Source: Porodaedalea pini (Eukaryota; Basidiomycota; Agaricomycetes; Hymenochaetales; Hymenochaetaceae). Taken from it: a DNA stretch of 64,000 nt. The DNA is taken from the NCBI GenBank assembly GCA_002794775.1, contig NBAY01000002.1:868001-932000 (forward strand). Reading direction: 5' to 3'. How positions within the stretch are numbered: position 1 is the first letter of the stretch; each line of letters opens with the position of its first letter. Of this stretch, positions 22,083 through 32,447 are shown one piece after another. The notes under the pieces are model-generated. The model saw only the letters and a list, made by a program, of their open reading frames with translations, had not been told where the DNA came from and ran no database searches. The position numbers and the translations under genes were made by a program.

Positions 22083-23521
22083 GCGAGGGCCCCCATGACC
22101 TCGCTCACGCGCTGTCTTGCTGGAAGTGGGGATGATAATATTCTGGTGTGAAATGAATCCAATGGCACTTCCACTGAGTTGACCGGTCTATTTATCTAAA
22201 CGGGTCCTTCCCAGGTGTTCAGTGAAGAGGGACAGAGATTGGTGTGATAGCTGTGTGTAGCTGTTGGAGATTGCAAGTTTGTCTTGCTGATGAATCTAGG
22301 CTGTGCTAGATAGGGTACCAAACTAATTGGTAGTAATGAATAAAATAGAGTGACAGTTTTAACTGCTGAGTTCTTAACTGCTGAGTTCCTAACTGTAGTC
22401 TGACTAAGAACCCTGGTGGTTCTGTGCTTCTGAGATCTAGAGGGGAAAATGTATATTGATTTCTAGGGCAGCAAAACATGCCCTATTTATGCCCTTTGGC
22501 AGATACAAAGCTGTACTACACTACTAGAGACCTGATTCTACAAATGACTACATATGATGATACATGACACTCTCTGACTATCCCTTCTGACTCCTTGTGA
22601 CTCTTTTTGACTACTTCATCATGACTACATGGGATCACGGCTGACTGATCTATTGTGACAGTATATGACTCATTTCTGATCATCATCATGCTCTGATGTG
22701 ATTGCCACTGATTAAGCCATTGTGACCATGTATGACTCATTGCTGATCATCATGAACACCGCTTCCTCCATTTGGAGAGACCAGCCTAGACCTTGGTCTT
22801 CCATCCTTTCTGACTTCCTTTCCCACACTAAAATGGGTGAGGCTGTGCAACTTCCTGAAGCCATGACTACTGAATAAGATGTGTACCCTCTTTTCTTCTG
22901 CAACCGACTAATTGAATGCTTTTAATCGGGGACCTTGCTAGGCTTTATATCCGATATCTGAGTACTGTGATAGTCAAATATCTTTGTGAAAAGGTCATCA
23001 CCTGGTACGCAATTCCCTAAATGTCTTCCTCTATGATGTCGAGCTGTGCCAAAATACACTCCTACCTGCGCCGCTTGTTTAATCACTTGATGGCCTTTCT
23101 GAGACCTACCCGCTCTGATGGTTACTGTCAGATGGAGCCAATTAGGTAATGATTGTCCTTTCCTCTTTTGGGTCAGACCATCTGACTGCATATTATTTCA
23201 GTATCCTGGTTGAGACAACTATTCGGGTGGAGGTAGACTGGGCTCCTATGATCAATGTGGCTCGGCTTGTCCAGAGGCCTATTCGGTATGATAATAATAA
23301 TAATTTCTGGTTAGAGTTTCATATGGCTAATGATTATTCAGTTGCGCTTGAGTGATTGTGCCTTGGGTGGGATTTGGGGGATATGTCCTTAGATGATTTG
23401 TTATGAATGTCATGTTACATGCTAGTTGATGAGCATAATGCAAGTGCATATGTGCGAGTTTTGTGTGTGTTCATGATACTGTGCTGTTTGGCTAGATCCT
23501 ACTGTGTAGAGTTATCACTAG
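22083..23521. other. AT-rich segment of R2 between the two antisense genes
   Basis: About 1.4 kb of visibly lower GC than its surroundings. It holds a two-copy imperfect repeat of about 63 bases (near 22640-22755), each copy with TATGACTCATT..CTGATCATCAT. No clear coding region, terminal inverted repeat or target duplication was seen. It may be the promoter of antisense gene 2 or foreign DNA. Confidence 0.45.
22188..22195 (-). promoter_or_regulatory. Candidate TATA box of antisense gene 2
   Basis: ATAAATAG on the minus strand, about 105 bases upstream of the ATG at 22082. Position and sequence are compatible with a core promoter; nothing else supports it. Confidence 0.35.
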
Positions 23522-24701
23522 TTATTTCCAAACGTATTCCTGGCCTGACAGCGCTCGACGCGCGCCTCCTCCACTCTCCCGATGACCACGCGCACGCGCC
23601 CGACGCGTCGCTTCCGCCTGCTTCCGAGCCTCTTCCTGAGCGGCTAACATGGCAGCGAGACCGGCTTCGTCTCGTGCCTGCTGCTTGGCTTCGTGCTCTG
23701 CGGCCGCCTCCATCTCAAAGAATAGTCCCCCAGGCGCATTCGCTGGGGGCGGGACACTTGACGCCGCGCTCGGCGTGGGTTGTTGCTGCTGCTGTTGCCG
23801 CAGCGGCTCCTCGCGTGGTCCGGTACGCGTTCCCTCCTCGTCGTCAGACGCGATCTCGACGGTCGTACGCCATCACCACTTGTCGGCACCCATCTGCTGT
23901 TGCTGTTGTGCTGACGGGGCGTCACCGGTACGCGGTACGCCGGACCTCTCCTCGCACATTGCGCTCGCCTCGACTTCGCGCGGACCCGTCTGCTGTTGCT
24001 GTTGCGCAGACGCGGTACCGTCGGTACGCGGGACGGCGTGCTCCTCCTCCTCGTTCACGACCTCCTCGACCTCGGGCAGACCAGGCATTTCGAGATGTTC
24101 GACGAACACCTCGACTGCCGGTACAGCTGACGGGACCCCGATGAAGCGCGGTTGCGCCTCATGCTCCACGGGGTAGACGAACTTATACCCATACCCGTCG
24201 GGTACGAGTACGCGCTCGAGCTCTCCGCCGATGTACGGTACGTCGTCCAGCCAGTCCGCAACCGGTACGACAAATCCCTCACCCCGGTACTTGGTGAGGT
24301 CGACCGTCTGGTGGTCGGCGAAATACTGACCGTAGAGCCGGTCGGCGGTGGACTTGTCGAGCCCATCCAGTGCCCACCGCATCTCCTTCCAAACCTGCAC
24401 GACCTGGAGGTACGTCCGCAGATCGGACGCGATCGGGTGGTGGTTCACCGGCACCACGGAGTCCCAGTAGAGCTGGTAGTAGCTCTCCAGGGTGCGCTAT
24501 TTCGAATCGGTCAGCTCAGTACGCGTGCTTGATCAAGTTTCGAGGACTCACCTTCGTGCCGTATGCCCACTCGGCCCACTTCCACCGTTCGCCGATCTCG
24601 CGACCCCGACTCCCCGCCAGTAACGTCTCCCGCCGTTTCACGTACTGCCCGAGGCGGCGTCACACATACCGGTCGATGTCGACCAGCCGTTGCTCGATCT
24701 C
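23522..24701 (-). pseudogene. R2 antisense gene 1, 3' part (exon 1 end, intron, exon 2)
   Basis: Continuation of the gene that starts at 48783 and is cut by R4. After the duplicated GCGG the frame resumes at 24701 (EIEQRLVDIDRYV), meets one TGA at a probable former CGA, and reaches the donor at 24551. A 55-base GTGAGT...TAG intron (24497-24551) contains a CTGAC branch-like motif. Exon 2 reads from RTLESYYQLYWDSVVP at 24496 through VWKEMRWALDGLDKS, KYRGEGFVVPVADWLDD, two QQQQQ runs and an Ala/Arg/Glu-rich helix to a TAA at 23522. One further TGA lies just after GADKW (about 23873), again a likely CGA. The product is unknown. Tryptophan-rich helical regions and Q runs are the visible traits. 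Confidence 0.65.
24497..24551 (-). other. Spliceosomal intron in R2 antisense gene 1
   Basis: GTGAGT donor, GCTGAC branch-like element, AAATAG acceptor, 55 bases. Removal joins ACG AAG to CGC ACC in frame. Because it is antisense to the R2 RNA, it would survive retrotransposition. Confidence 0.7.
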
Positions 24702-24705
24702 GCGG

Positions 24706-25591
24706 TGTAGATCCTGTGTATGGGTTGTTTAGGATCGGTAGTTCGTTTGGGGACGTGTTTCTGTTGAGTTATGAAGTAATTAAAGCCTTGGTATGAGCGT
24801 GGGAAAAATCTCGGTACACGTCGGTACGCGTCGGTACGCGTCGGTACGTGTCGGTACATGTCAATACTGTAAGATGCTCTGGACCCGATGTGAGTGTCAG
24901 TGCAGAGCCGGAACGAGTGAGATATCAAATCCGGTGCGAGACAATAGCAATAGCAGAGACGAGAATGAAAACAAGACAAGAGATGAGACTGAAGACGAGG
25001 TTGCCATGAAACTAACTGTTGCGGAGACTAACTGCACGCACGGAAGCTGCCCTATCTGAGGGGAACTCTGCAGTAGTATTTCCTCCCTTGCTACCTACGA
25101 CAGGGAAGTCCCTAAATACAAGGTGCAAGAGATCTATCTACAGGAAAATTATTCCAAAGTGAGTATAATGTGCATACCGGGTGAAACATAGAGCGTCGGA
25201 GAGAAAACATTCGGAATGTAAGAGAAACATAGAAATTCAAAAGAAAACCTGTCCATGCGACAACTTCCTCATTTGCATCAGTCCATCATCCGGTCATATC
25301 GCAGCTCCACCGGAACTGAGATCCTCCAATCGGTGAGTCATCACCCATCATCGGGCAGATCTCCGGTACGCATCCCAACTGACTCCGATGACATAAGCTT
25401 TCCGGTACATCCCGAATTGCCAGGGGGATCTTCCTAGTGATCCACTGATGTGATGTCGGGCAAATCATCCTGTGTCCGGTACACGTCGGGCAAATCATTC
25501 TGAGTCCGGTACATGTCAATAGTTGTTTGAATGTGCAACGGATGGCCTCTAGAGGGATCTGCAGTGGTTGGCCACTCGCCAGAACTCTACA
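24706..25591 (-). repeat. R4 3' LTR
   Basis: Pair of 47777-48642. It has five CGGTAC units at 10-base spacing (24811-24860); the other LTR has three, which accounts exactly for the 20-base length difference. Confidence 0.93.
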
Positions 25592-26250
25592 TCTCCCAGG
25601 ATGTTTGAAATCGTGACTGTCCCCAGTCACATCTTCCCTTCGGTACGCCAGGACCCTAACTGTTCTCTGAGGGACCCTATGGGGCACGGTATACTGTACC
25701 GCTATGCAGACAAAGGACATGGCAAAAGGGGGTGACCAGTACCAGGGTCTGTCAGTACGTCTCGGCACAAGTCCCAATATCGGTACGCCTCCTGGATCAA
25801 AATTCGACGGGTTGGATTTTTCCCTCTCCACCACTGACCAGGCTAAAACTCCTTCTGGCAACATCATTGAAGTAGTGTCCAGCTTCCTCTCCTCCACCCA
25901 CTGAAGTCCGCTCACACCAAAGTCCAAGGTACTACGTCTTTCTGATGTTGGCCTCTCTGCCGGTACGGATGGTAACAGCTCGGTACGCATTCTCGGTGCA
26001 TTCGGCGGTGACTCCTGGGGCCACTTCGGTACACCCCAATACTCCCCTAGTCCATGGTCTGTCCATAGCACCACTTGCCATTCACTAACTCCACCGCACT
26101 TCATTTCTGGTACGCATCTGTACCCATTGAACTCCGGTACCACTTGATATGCGTCAAATGTCGGTATGCCTCGAACCACCATGACCTCCGGTACCCATCT
26201 GTAAGCCTCTGGTCCACTCGTGTCTGGCCATAGTACCGCTTGCCTCACAT
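25592..26250 (-). pseudogene. R4 gag 3' part with pol remnant
   Basis: Resumes the R4 frame after R5 (GV then NVRQAVLWPD). It has one more copy of the long VPE repeat (EAYRWVPEVM ... RCVPEMKCGG), then a region LQWVEERKLDTTSMMLPEG...FDPGGVPILGLVP. That region aligns with the start of R2 pol (GFLWDEEKKLVVNLIMLQEG...FDPVRIPMVAHVP). Homology stops there and sequence shared with the R2 3' end begins, so the polymerase has been deleted. The frame runs on into the LTR with no clear stop of its own. Confidence 0.75.
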
Positions 26251-26255
26251 TGACT

Positions 26256-26669
26256 TGTTAGGCGGGAGTCCGGGAGACGGCTCGGACTGGGCAGGCCTCG
26301 GCTGACTGTCGTCTGGGACGTGCTATACTCGAGTGTGGACTCGGGACACGCTTTACTCAGGCTAGGTTGTCGCGGAGGTAAGAGGATTAATACAAGTCTA
26401 GACTAATACAAGGGGGACGAGTCTCACCTAGGTCGTCGCGGAGGTAAGAGGAAAAGCAGAACAAGGAGTTCATGCGATTCCTGAGACCTTATATAGCGAC
26501 GACCGTGAGACTATATTACCTAACATTACCTAACGAGTGGGAATGGAGCGAATGAAGGCAGTGTGGGAATGATTGTGTAAGATGGGTAAATATAATGAAA
26601 AGGACGAATATAATAAAGGAAATGGTAAAAGGGGAAATAAAGGAAAAGGTGAAAGTTCAGGTTCTAACA
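26256..26669 (-). repeat. R5 3' LTR
   Basis: TGTTAGGCGG...TTCTAACA on the + strand. It abuts the pol stop (26670-26672). Confidence 0.95.
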
Positions 26670-29600
26670 TTACCCCCCCTTCAAGGTTGGGCGTCCCGAC
26701 CAACCATGATCGTGGTCGTCAGGCTCGGTGTCGGCGAAGAGCGGACGGAGTTGTTGACGAGGGATGTTGAGTTTTCGAGGTGCACCGGGATGTTTGAGGT
26801 AGAATTCAGCGATCGCCTCCTTTGCGTTCTCGCCAAAGTCCGTCTCAGGCTGCCAAGTCGGTTCATTGTAGCCGACCCACTTGACAAGGTACTGTAGTTT
26901 CCCTCGGTGTAGACGCGAGTCTAGAACCTCCTCAATCTCGTACTCCTCCTCGTTCTCAATGATGTCAGGTGGCGGCGGTGCTGGTTGTCTTTGGCTCTCG
27001 AAGGACGGTTCGACGGCAGGCTTTAGCAGTGCTTCGTTGAAGACCGGATGGACCTTTTTCCATCGCTTTGGGAGCTTGAGCTTGTACGCGCTTGCTCCCA
27101 CCTTGTCGACGATTTCGAAGGGGCCATACCATTTGTCAGCGAGTTTCTTTGTCGGCGAGTCTGTGCTGATGTTTCGCCTGTCAAGGAAAACCTTGTCCCC
27201 AGCCTTGTACTCAACTGAAATCCCTGCTGTCCGGTCGTGATAGCGTTTCATGTCATCCGCCGCTTTGACCAAGTTGTCCTTCGCAACCCGATGAGTCTCC
27301 TTTATGTGTTTTGCGAATTCTTCCGCCGACATGTTGGCAGACGAGGTTCGTGTCGTGTCAAAGCTTAAGGGGTGACGTCCTGCGTTCGCGTAGAAAGGAG
27401 ACATCTTCGTCGCGGAATGCTCGCGGTTATTATACGTGAACTCCGCAAGGGGGAGCCAGTCCTTCCAGTCCGATTGTCGATGGTTTACGAAGAGCCTAAG
27501 ATATTGTTCAAGCTCTTGGTTAACGCGTTCCGTCTGACCATCTGTCTGTGGGTGATACGCCGTTGACGGGTTGCCTTCGATGTGTAGGAGTTTGTACAGC
27601 TCCTTCATCATCGATGCGTCGAACTGCGTGCCTCGGTCATGGATGATCTTCTTCGGCAAGCCGTGGAGGCGGAAGACGTGGTCGCGGTATAGTTGAGCCA
27701 TGCCTTTCGCCGACAACCTTGTCGTCGTCGGGATCGCGTGCATCTGTTTCGAGAACCTGTCGACGAAAACGCAGATTGCGTTGTGTCCCTTGGAGTCCGG
27801 GAGTTCTCCGATGAGGTCGACCGTGACAATTTCCCATGGGCCTTCCGGGACCGTGTTCGGGTGAAGTGGCCTCGACCTCGATGCCCTCAGAGCCTTTGTT
27901 CGCTGGCAGTGATCACACCCTCGGACATATGCTCTGACGTCGGAGAACATCGACATCCACCAGAAGTCTCGTCGGACGAGTTCCACCGTTTTCGACGCTC
28001 CTGGGTGTCCAGCCAGTACCGAGTCGTGACATTCCCGTAATACGGCCTCCTTTATCGACGATGGCACGTATACCTTGTCTTTCATGCGCCACAATCCGTC
28101 GACCTCTGTCATTCCCGTCGGCCTTTCCGACTCATCCTGCGCCCTCTGCGCTTCACCCACTCGTTCCACCACCTCGTCGCGCGATGTCCGCACCACTCCA
28201 CGGTTCAACCACTTATCCTTGATGAACACGACCCCATCGTTGTCATCCTTGCCCTGATCATAGCCCGCCATACGCGATAGCAGGTCGGCTTTGCCCATCG
28301 TCTTGCCCGACTTGTGTTCGAGGTGGAAGTCGAACTCTTCAAGTTCGGTCCGCCAGCGGGCTTGGCGATAGCTCAGCTTCTGCGCCGACCTGAAGTAGGT
28401 GAGGTTGGCGTGGTCGGACCAGATTTCAATCTTGTGACGAGCGCCAAGGAGGTATTGCCGCCACTCCTTGAGCGCCAAAACGATTGCGAGCATCTCCTTG
28501 TCATAGATCTCGTAGTTTCATTCCGCTGGTTCAAGCGCTTCTGACCTGTAGGCGATCACCCTCCACTTCCCTTCCTGCTTCTGTAACAACACACCACCGA
28601 GCGCAAAATTTGACGAGTCCGCTTCTACGCGGAAAGGGCCCTCGTCGTTGGCGATGGCTAGGACTGGAGGTGAGCAGAGACGTCGTCTCAGCTCCTCAAA
28701 CGCTTCCTGCTGTTCGGTCTCCTATACCCAGTCCTTCTTGCCCGTTAACGACGTCAACGGTCGGACCACCTTGCTGTAGTCCTTAATAAACCGTCTTAGC
28801 CAGTTCCCCATACCGAGGAATTGTTGCAGCTCCTTGAGGTTTCGTGGGACTGGCCAGTTCGCAATCGCCTCCGTCTTTGCCGGGTCAGCTCTGATCTCAC
28901 CATTGCCGATGATGTGGCCAAGGTATTTGACGACCTTGGCGTCAAACTCGCACTTCTCCGGCTTCAGGTACAGGCCATTTTCTTGGAGGATCTGGAGTAT
29001 GCGCCTCGACGTGTCGATATGCTCCTCAATGGTTTCCGAGAGGATCAGGATGTCGTCGAGGTATACAATGATCAAGTTTGCGTAGATTAGGTCCTTAAAG
29101 ATGTGGTTGACAAAGGCCTGGAACGTGGCCGGCGCGTTGCAAAGGCCAAAAAACATGACCGTTGGTTCGAAGAGGCCCATGTTCGTGCGAAACGCTGCCT
29201 TCCATTCGTCACCCTCGCGGATCCGGATATTGTAGTACCCCCAGCGAAGGTCAAGCTTAGTGATGTACTTCGCTTTCTTGACCTTGTCGACGAGTTCGTC
29301 AATGAGAGGGAGGGGATACTTATTCTTGATCGTACCGTCATTGAGCTTACGGTAATCCTGGATGGGGCGTAGCGATTTGTCGGCCTTCTTAATGAAGAAG
29401 AAGGGCGACGCCATGGGCGATATCGACCGTCGAATGCGACCCGACTTCAGGTTTTCATCAAGGAAGTCCTTGAGTGACTGCTGCTCAGTTGGCGTGAGCG
29501 GGTAGATCTTACAGTCGCTCGGTTTGAAGTCGGGCTTCAAGTCGATGACATGGTCCCAGGGTCGGTGTTCCGGCAGCTTCTCAAAACCTTTCTCGCTGAA

Positions 29601-30226
29601 AACATCGGCGTAGTCGTTGAGGTATGCGGGCCAGGATGCCTTGTCCATTCGCATCTCACTCACCCTCCTCATCTGCTCCACCTCCTCCTTCACCTTGCCT
29701 AGGTCCTCCACCTGCTTCCTTTCAATCGCACATTCGCTCGGGCAGCGCGTAAAGTCAAGTGTACCCGTCTTCCAGTCGACCTCTGGGTTGTGTCTTCGAA
29801 GCCAGTCGTACCCCAGGAAGATGTTAGACGATGCTAGTGAGGTTACCGCCAGGACGATCCGTTCCTTATGGTGACCAATCGTAAGTTCAATGTCGACATA
29901 CTCCTCGATCAACCCGGATTCGTTGTGTGTGCCGTCGGCATTGAGTACCGCAAGGGGCCGGATATAACGCTTCGTCTCTAGCCCATACCGTTCGACGAAT
30001 CTCACGTCAATGCACGATCCCGTACATCCCGAATCCACGAGCGCGTGTGCGTCCACCTCCCTCATTTCACCTTCCACGCTGTGTTCGACGTTCAGGAGAA
30101 GGTCCAGCTGGCGTCCGCCAGTTCCTCTCATGAACAGCTGCTCATATTCTTCACTTTCCTTCACACCGGTGGGGACTTTGTACTCGGGAAAACCATCGAC
30201 GTCGTTCGCATTTATGTATTGTACAG
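26670..30226 (-). pseudogene. pol: R5 pol, main part
   Basis: Protease (ALVDSGCTGSCID), RT (YLDDILI), RNase H, integrase (HDRGTQFD, QTERVNQELEQY) and chromodomain (YLVKWVGYNEPTWQPETDF) are all present. With the 88 bases at 42737-42824 it totals 3645 bases, as in R3 and R6. Two stops break it: TAG near 28722 in place of the tryptophan after KKDW-V, and TGA at about 28516 in place of the arginine in AERNYEIYD. Confidence 0.93.
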
Positions 30227-30639
30227 TGTTAGAACCTGAACTTTCACCTTTTCCTTTATTTTCCCTTTTACCATTTCCTTTATTATATTCGTCCTTTTCA
30301 TTATATTTACCCATCTTACACAATCATTCCCACACTACCTTCATTCGTTCCATTCCCACTCGTTATGTAATGTTAGGTAATATAGTCTCACGGTCGTCGC
30401 TATATAAGGTCTCAGGAATCGCATGAACTCCTTGTTCTGCTTTTCCTCTTACCTCCGCGACGACCTAGGTGAGACTCGTCCCCCTTGTATTAGTCTAGTC
30501 TTGTATTAATCCTCTTACCTCCGCGACGACCTAGGCTGAGTAAGCATGTCCCAAGTCTACGCTCGAGTATAGCACGTCCCAGACGACAGTCAGCCGAGGC
30601 CTGCCCAGTCCGAGTCGTCTCCCGGGCTCCCGCCTAACA
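30227..30639 (+). repeat. R6 5' LTR
   Basis: TGTTAGAACC...CCTAACA. TATATAAGG at 30401-30409; predicted transcript start GTTCTGCTTTT at 30434-30444. Confidence 0.95.
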
Positions 30640-30640
30640 T

Positions 30641-30651
30641 AAAAGCAGAAC
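30641..30651 (+). promoter_or_regulatory. R6 self-primer binding site
   Basis: AAAAGCAGAAC is the exact complement of 30434-30444 and lies one base after the LTR. Confidence 0.8.
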
Positions 30652-30753
30652 CTCACCCAGGCTCATCCCCAGCGTAAGTCGTCGCTGTCGACTCGCCTTC
30701 ACTCGGTCTAGAGGAGCGCTCCCCTCGACGGACTTGACGTGTAAACCCCCTAA

Positions 30754-31041
30754 ACGACAACCCTCAACCCTGCCCGGACGTTTTCGGATGTTCGTGTATT
30801 ACGTAAATATATCAACCGACATTTCCCGACCCTGGCTCTACGAATTAGTCTCTGGTGGAGCACGCACCTAACGTGGACGTGGGTAACAAGACGAGTCCAA
30901 ACTTCGACGACAATCTCGTTTGTAATCTCACTCGGATCCTACCGCCTCGTCATCAACTTCGCTGACGAACCTGCTCAACGTTGGTGTAACCCCGGATCGA
31001 ACGCGCAACCGATCCCTGTCCCTCCGCCAACGTCAAGATAG
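30754..31041 (+). other. R6 leader open frame (ORF0-like)
   Basis: 96 codons open without ATG: ISLWWSTHLTWTWVTRRVQ, a hydrophobic VISLGSYRLVINFADEP, then PIPVPPP and TAG. Its stop overlaps the start of the gag extension (31032) in the -1 frame. The pattern is conserved in R1 and R5. Function unknown. Confidence 0.5.
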
Positions 31042-31349
31042 ATCTCACCGACGAACAGCAACGGGCCCTTCCTGCTTCAGCCCGTTGGGATCCAGACCGA
31101 CCAGGCTACGTCGCGACCAATAATAGCGGCATCACTCACGACATCTGGTGGAGTGAAATCCGGCGCAGCTGGTATTCATCAGACGAACGAGGGAGGAGAG
31201 CAAGGTGGCCCCCAGCCACTCCGTCGTCACCTGCACCGTCAACGTCTACGGTCAACCTACCACCGACCCCAGGTCCTTACCGCGAAACCAACAGAGACCC
31301 CTCACCGCCGACTCCTCCAGAACCTTCGACACCCGCACCCGAACCCGCG

Positions 31350-32429
31350 ATGTCAGCAGAAGGTTTCAGCCAACAGCAAATGGCGCAGATCGCGGCCATC
31401 GTTGCGAATGCCTTCGCCCATCAGGCGAACAACGCCCCAGCACCGGTCGCGGCCGCTAACCCCCCGACCCCCAACATAGATGTCGCCCGGCCACGAGAAT
31501 TCACTGGTGGCGACGATTACCTCGACTTCAGACGTGAAGTCCTCCTTTTTGTATCCGCAAATCCAAGTCGATACCCTACGTCAGAGAGTAAGATTTATGT
31601 AGCTCTCTCCTACCTGAAGGGTGGTAATGCGGCAACGTGGGCGCAGAACTACGTCGAGGAGTCGACAACGTCGGGGATCGTCACCTTCACCGACAGCTGG
31701 GAAAGATTCCAGGAACGACTCGACGCCTCGTTCGACAACCCGAATCGCAAGGAGAAAGCACTGAAGGATTTCCGAGATAAGGTTCAGAAGGACCTAACCG
31801 CGGACGAGTTCTTCCAGAAGTTCGACGTGATAATTAAGCGCGCCGAGTTGAAAGACGACAGCGTCATCTGCGATCGCCTCAAGCGGGCGATGAACATCGA
31901 GGTGGTCCGTGGAGTGCTAAGGTCGACGCCAGTCCCAACGAAATATGAGGATTGGAAGAACAAGGCGATTGAAATAGACCGCGGCGAACAGCAGATTCGC
32001 GCTATCCAACGAGGACGCGCCTTTCTTCCCCCTCCTCGCCTACCACAACAAGTGCCCCCAGCTCGCCGTCAGATAGCGGCCCCTCACGTCGACAGACGCG
32101 ATGCGACCGGCGTCACCTTTGGAGGCGCTGGTCAACCGATGGACGTCTCGATGAACGAGGCACAACGACGACGTGCGTGCTGGATCTGTGGTGGGCTGGG
32201 CCACTTTAAAGACAAGTGCCCACAGGCGAAACCGATCATCCAACGCATGCTGGAACTGATGGCGCCAGGCGAACGTCGTGTCCTCGCCGACGAGCTCGGA
32301 GCGATGAAGGAGTCGGCCTTCGAGGAAGTCGTAGACACTCGGAGGTCGACGGTGGAGGACTATGTGGAGGAAGAAGGCGATAACGAAGAGGTCGTCGACT
32401 CGCAGGGTTTTGCGAATGGTCAGGCGTAG
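31350..32429 (+). CDS. gag: R6 gag
   Basis: 359 residues, MSAEGFSQQQ to FANGQA. Gag core as in R3; zinc knuckle CWICGGLGHFKDKC. The frame is open upstream from 31032 (VKIDLTDEQQRALPASARWD ... IWWSEIRRSWYSSD) and is conserved there, so a longer product is possible. The end overlaps the frameshift site at 32405. Confidence 0.92.
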   Translation: MSAEGFSQQQMAQIAAIVANAFAHQANNAPAPVAAANPPTPNIDVARPREFTGGDDYLDFRREVLLFVSANPSRYPTSESKIYVALSYLKGGNAATWAQNYVEESTTSGIVTFTDSWERFQERLDASFDNPNRKEKALKDFRDKVQKDLTADEFFQKFDVIIKRAELKDDSVICDRLKRAMNIEVVRGVLRSTPVPTKYEDWKNKAIEIDRGEQQIRAIQRGRAFLPPPRLPQQVPPARRQIAAPHVDRRDATGVTFGGAGQPMDVSMNEAQRRRACWICGGLGHFKDKCPQAKPIIQRMLELMAPGERRVLADELGAMKESAFEEVVDTRRSTVEDYVEEEGDNEEVVDSQGFANGQA

Positions 32430-32447
32430 CCATCGGGGCGACTGACC
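32405..32447 (+). promoter_or_regulatory. R6 gag-pol -1 frameshift signal
   Basis: GGGTTTT at 32405-32411, six-base spacer, GGTCAG (32418-32423) paired with CTGACC (32442-32447). Confidence 0.8.
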
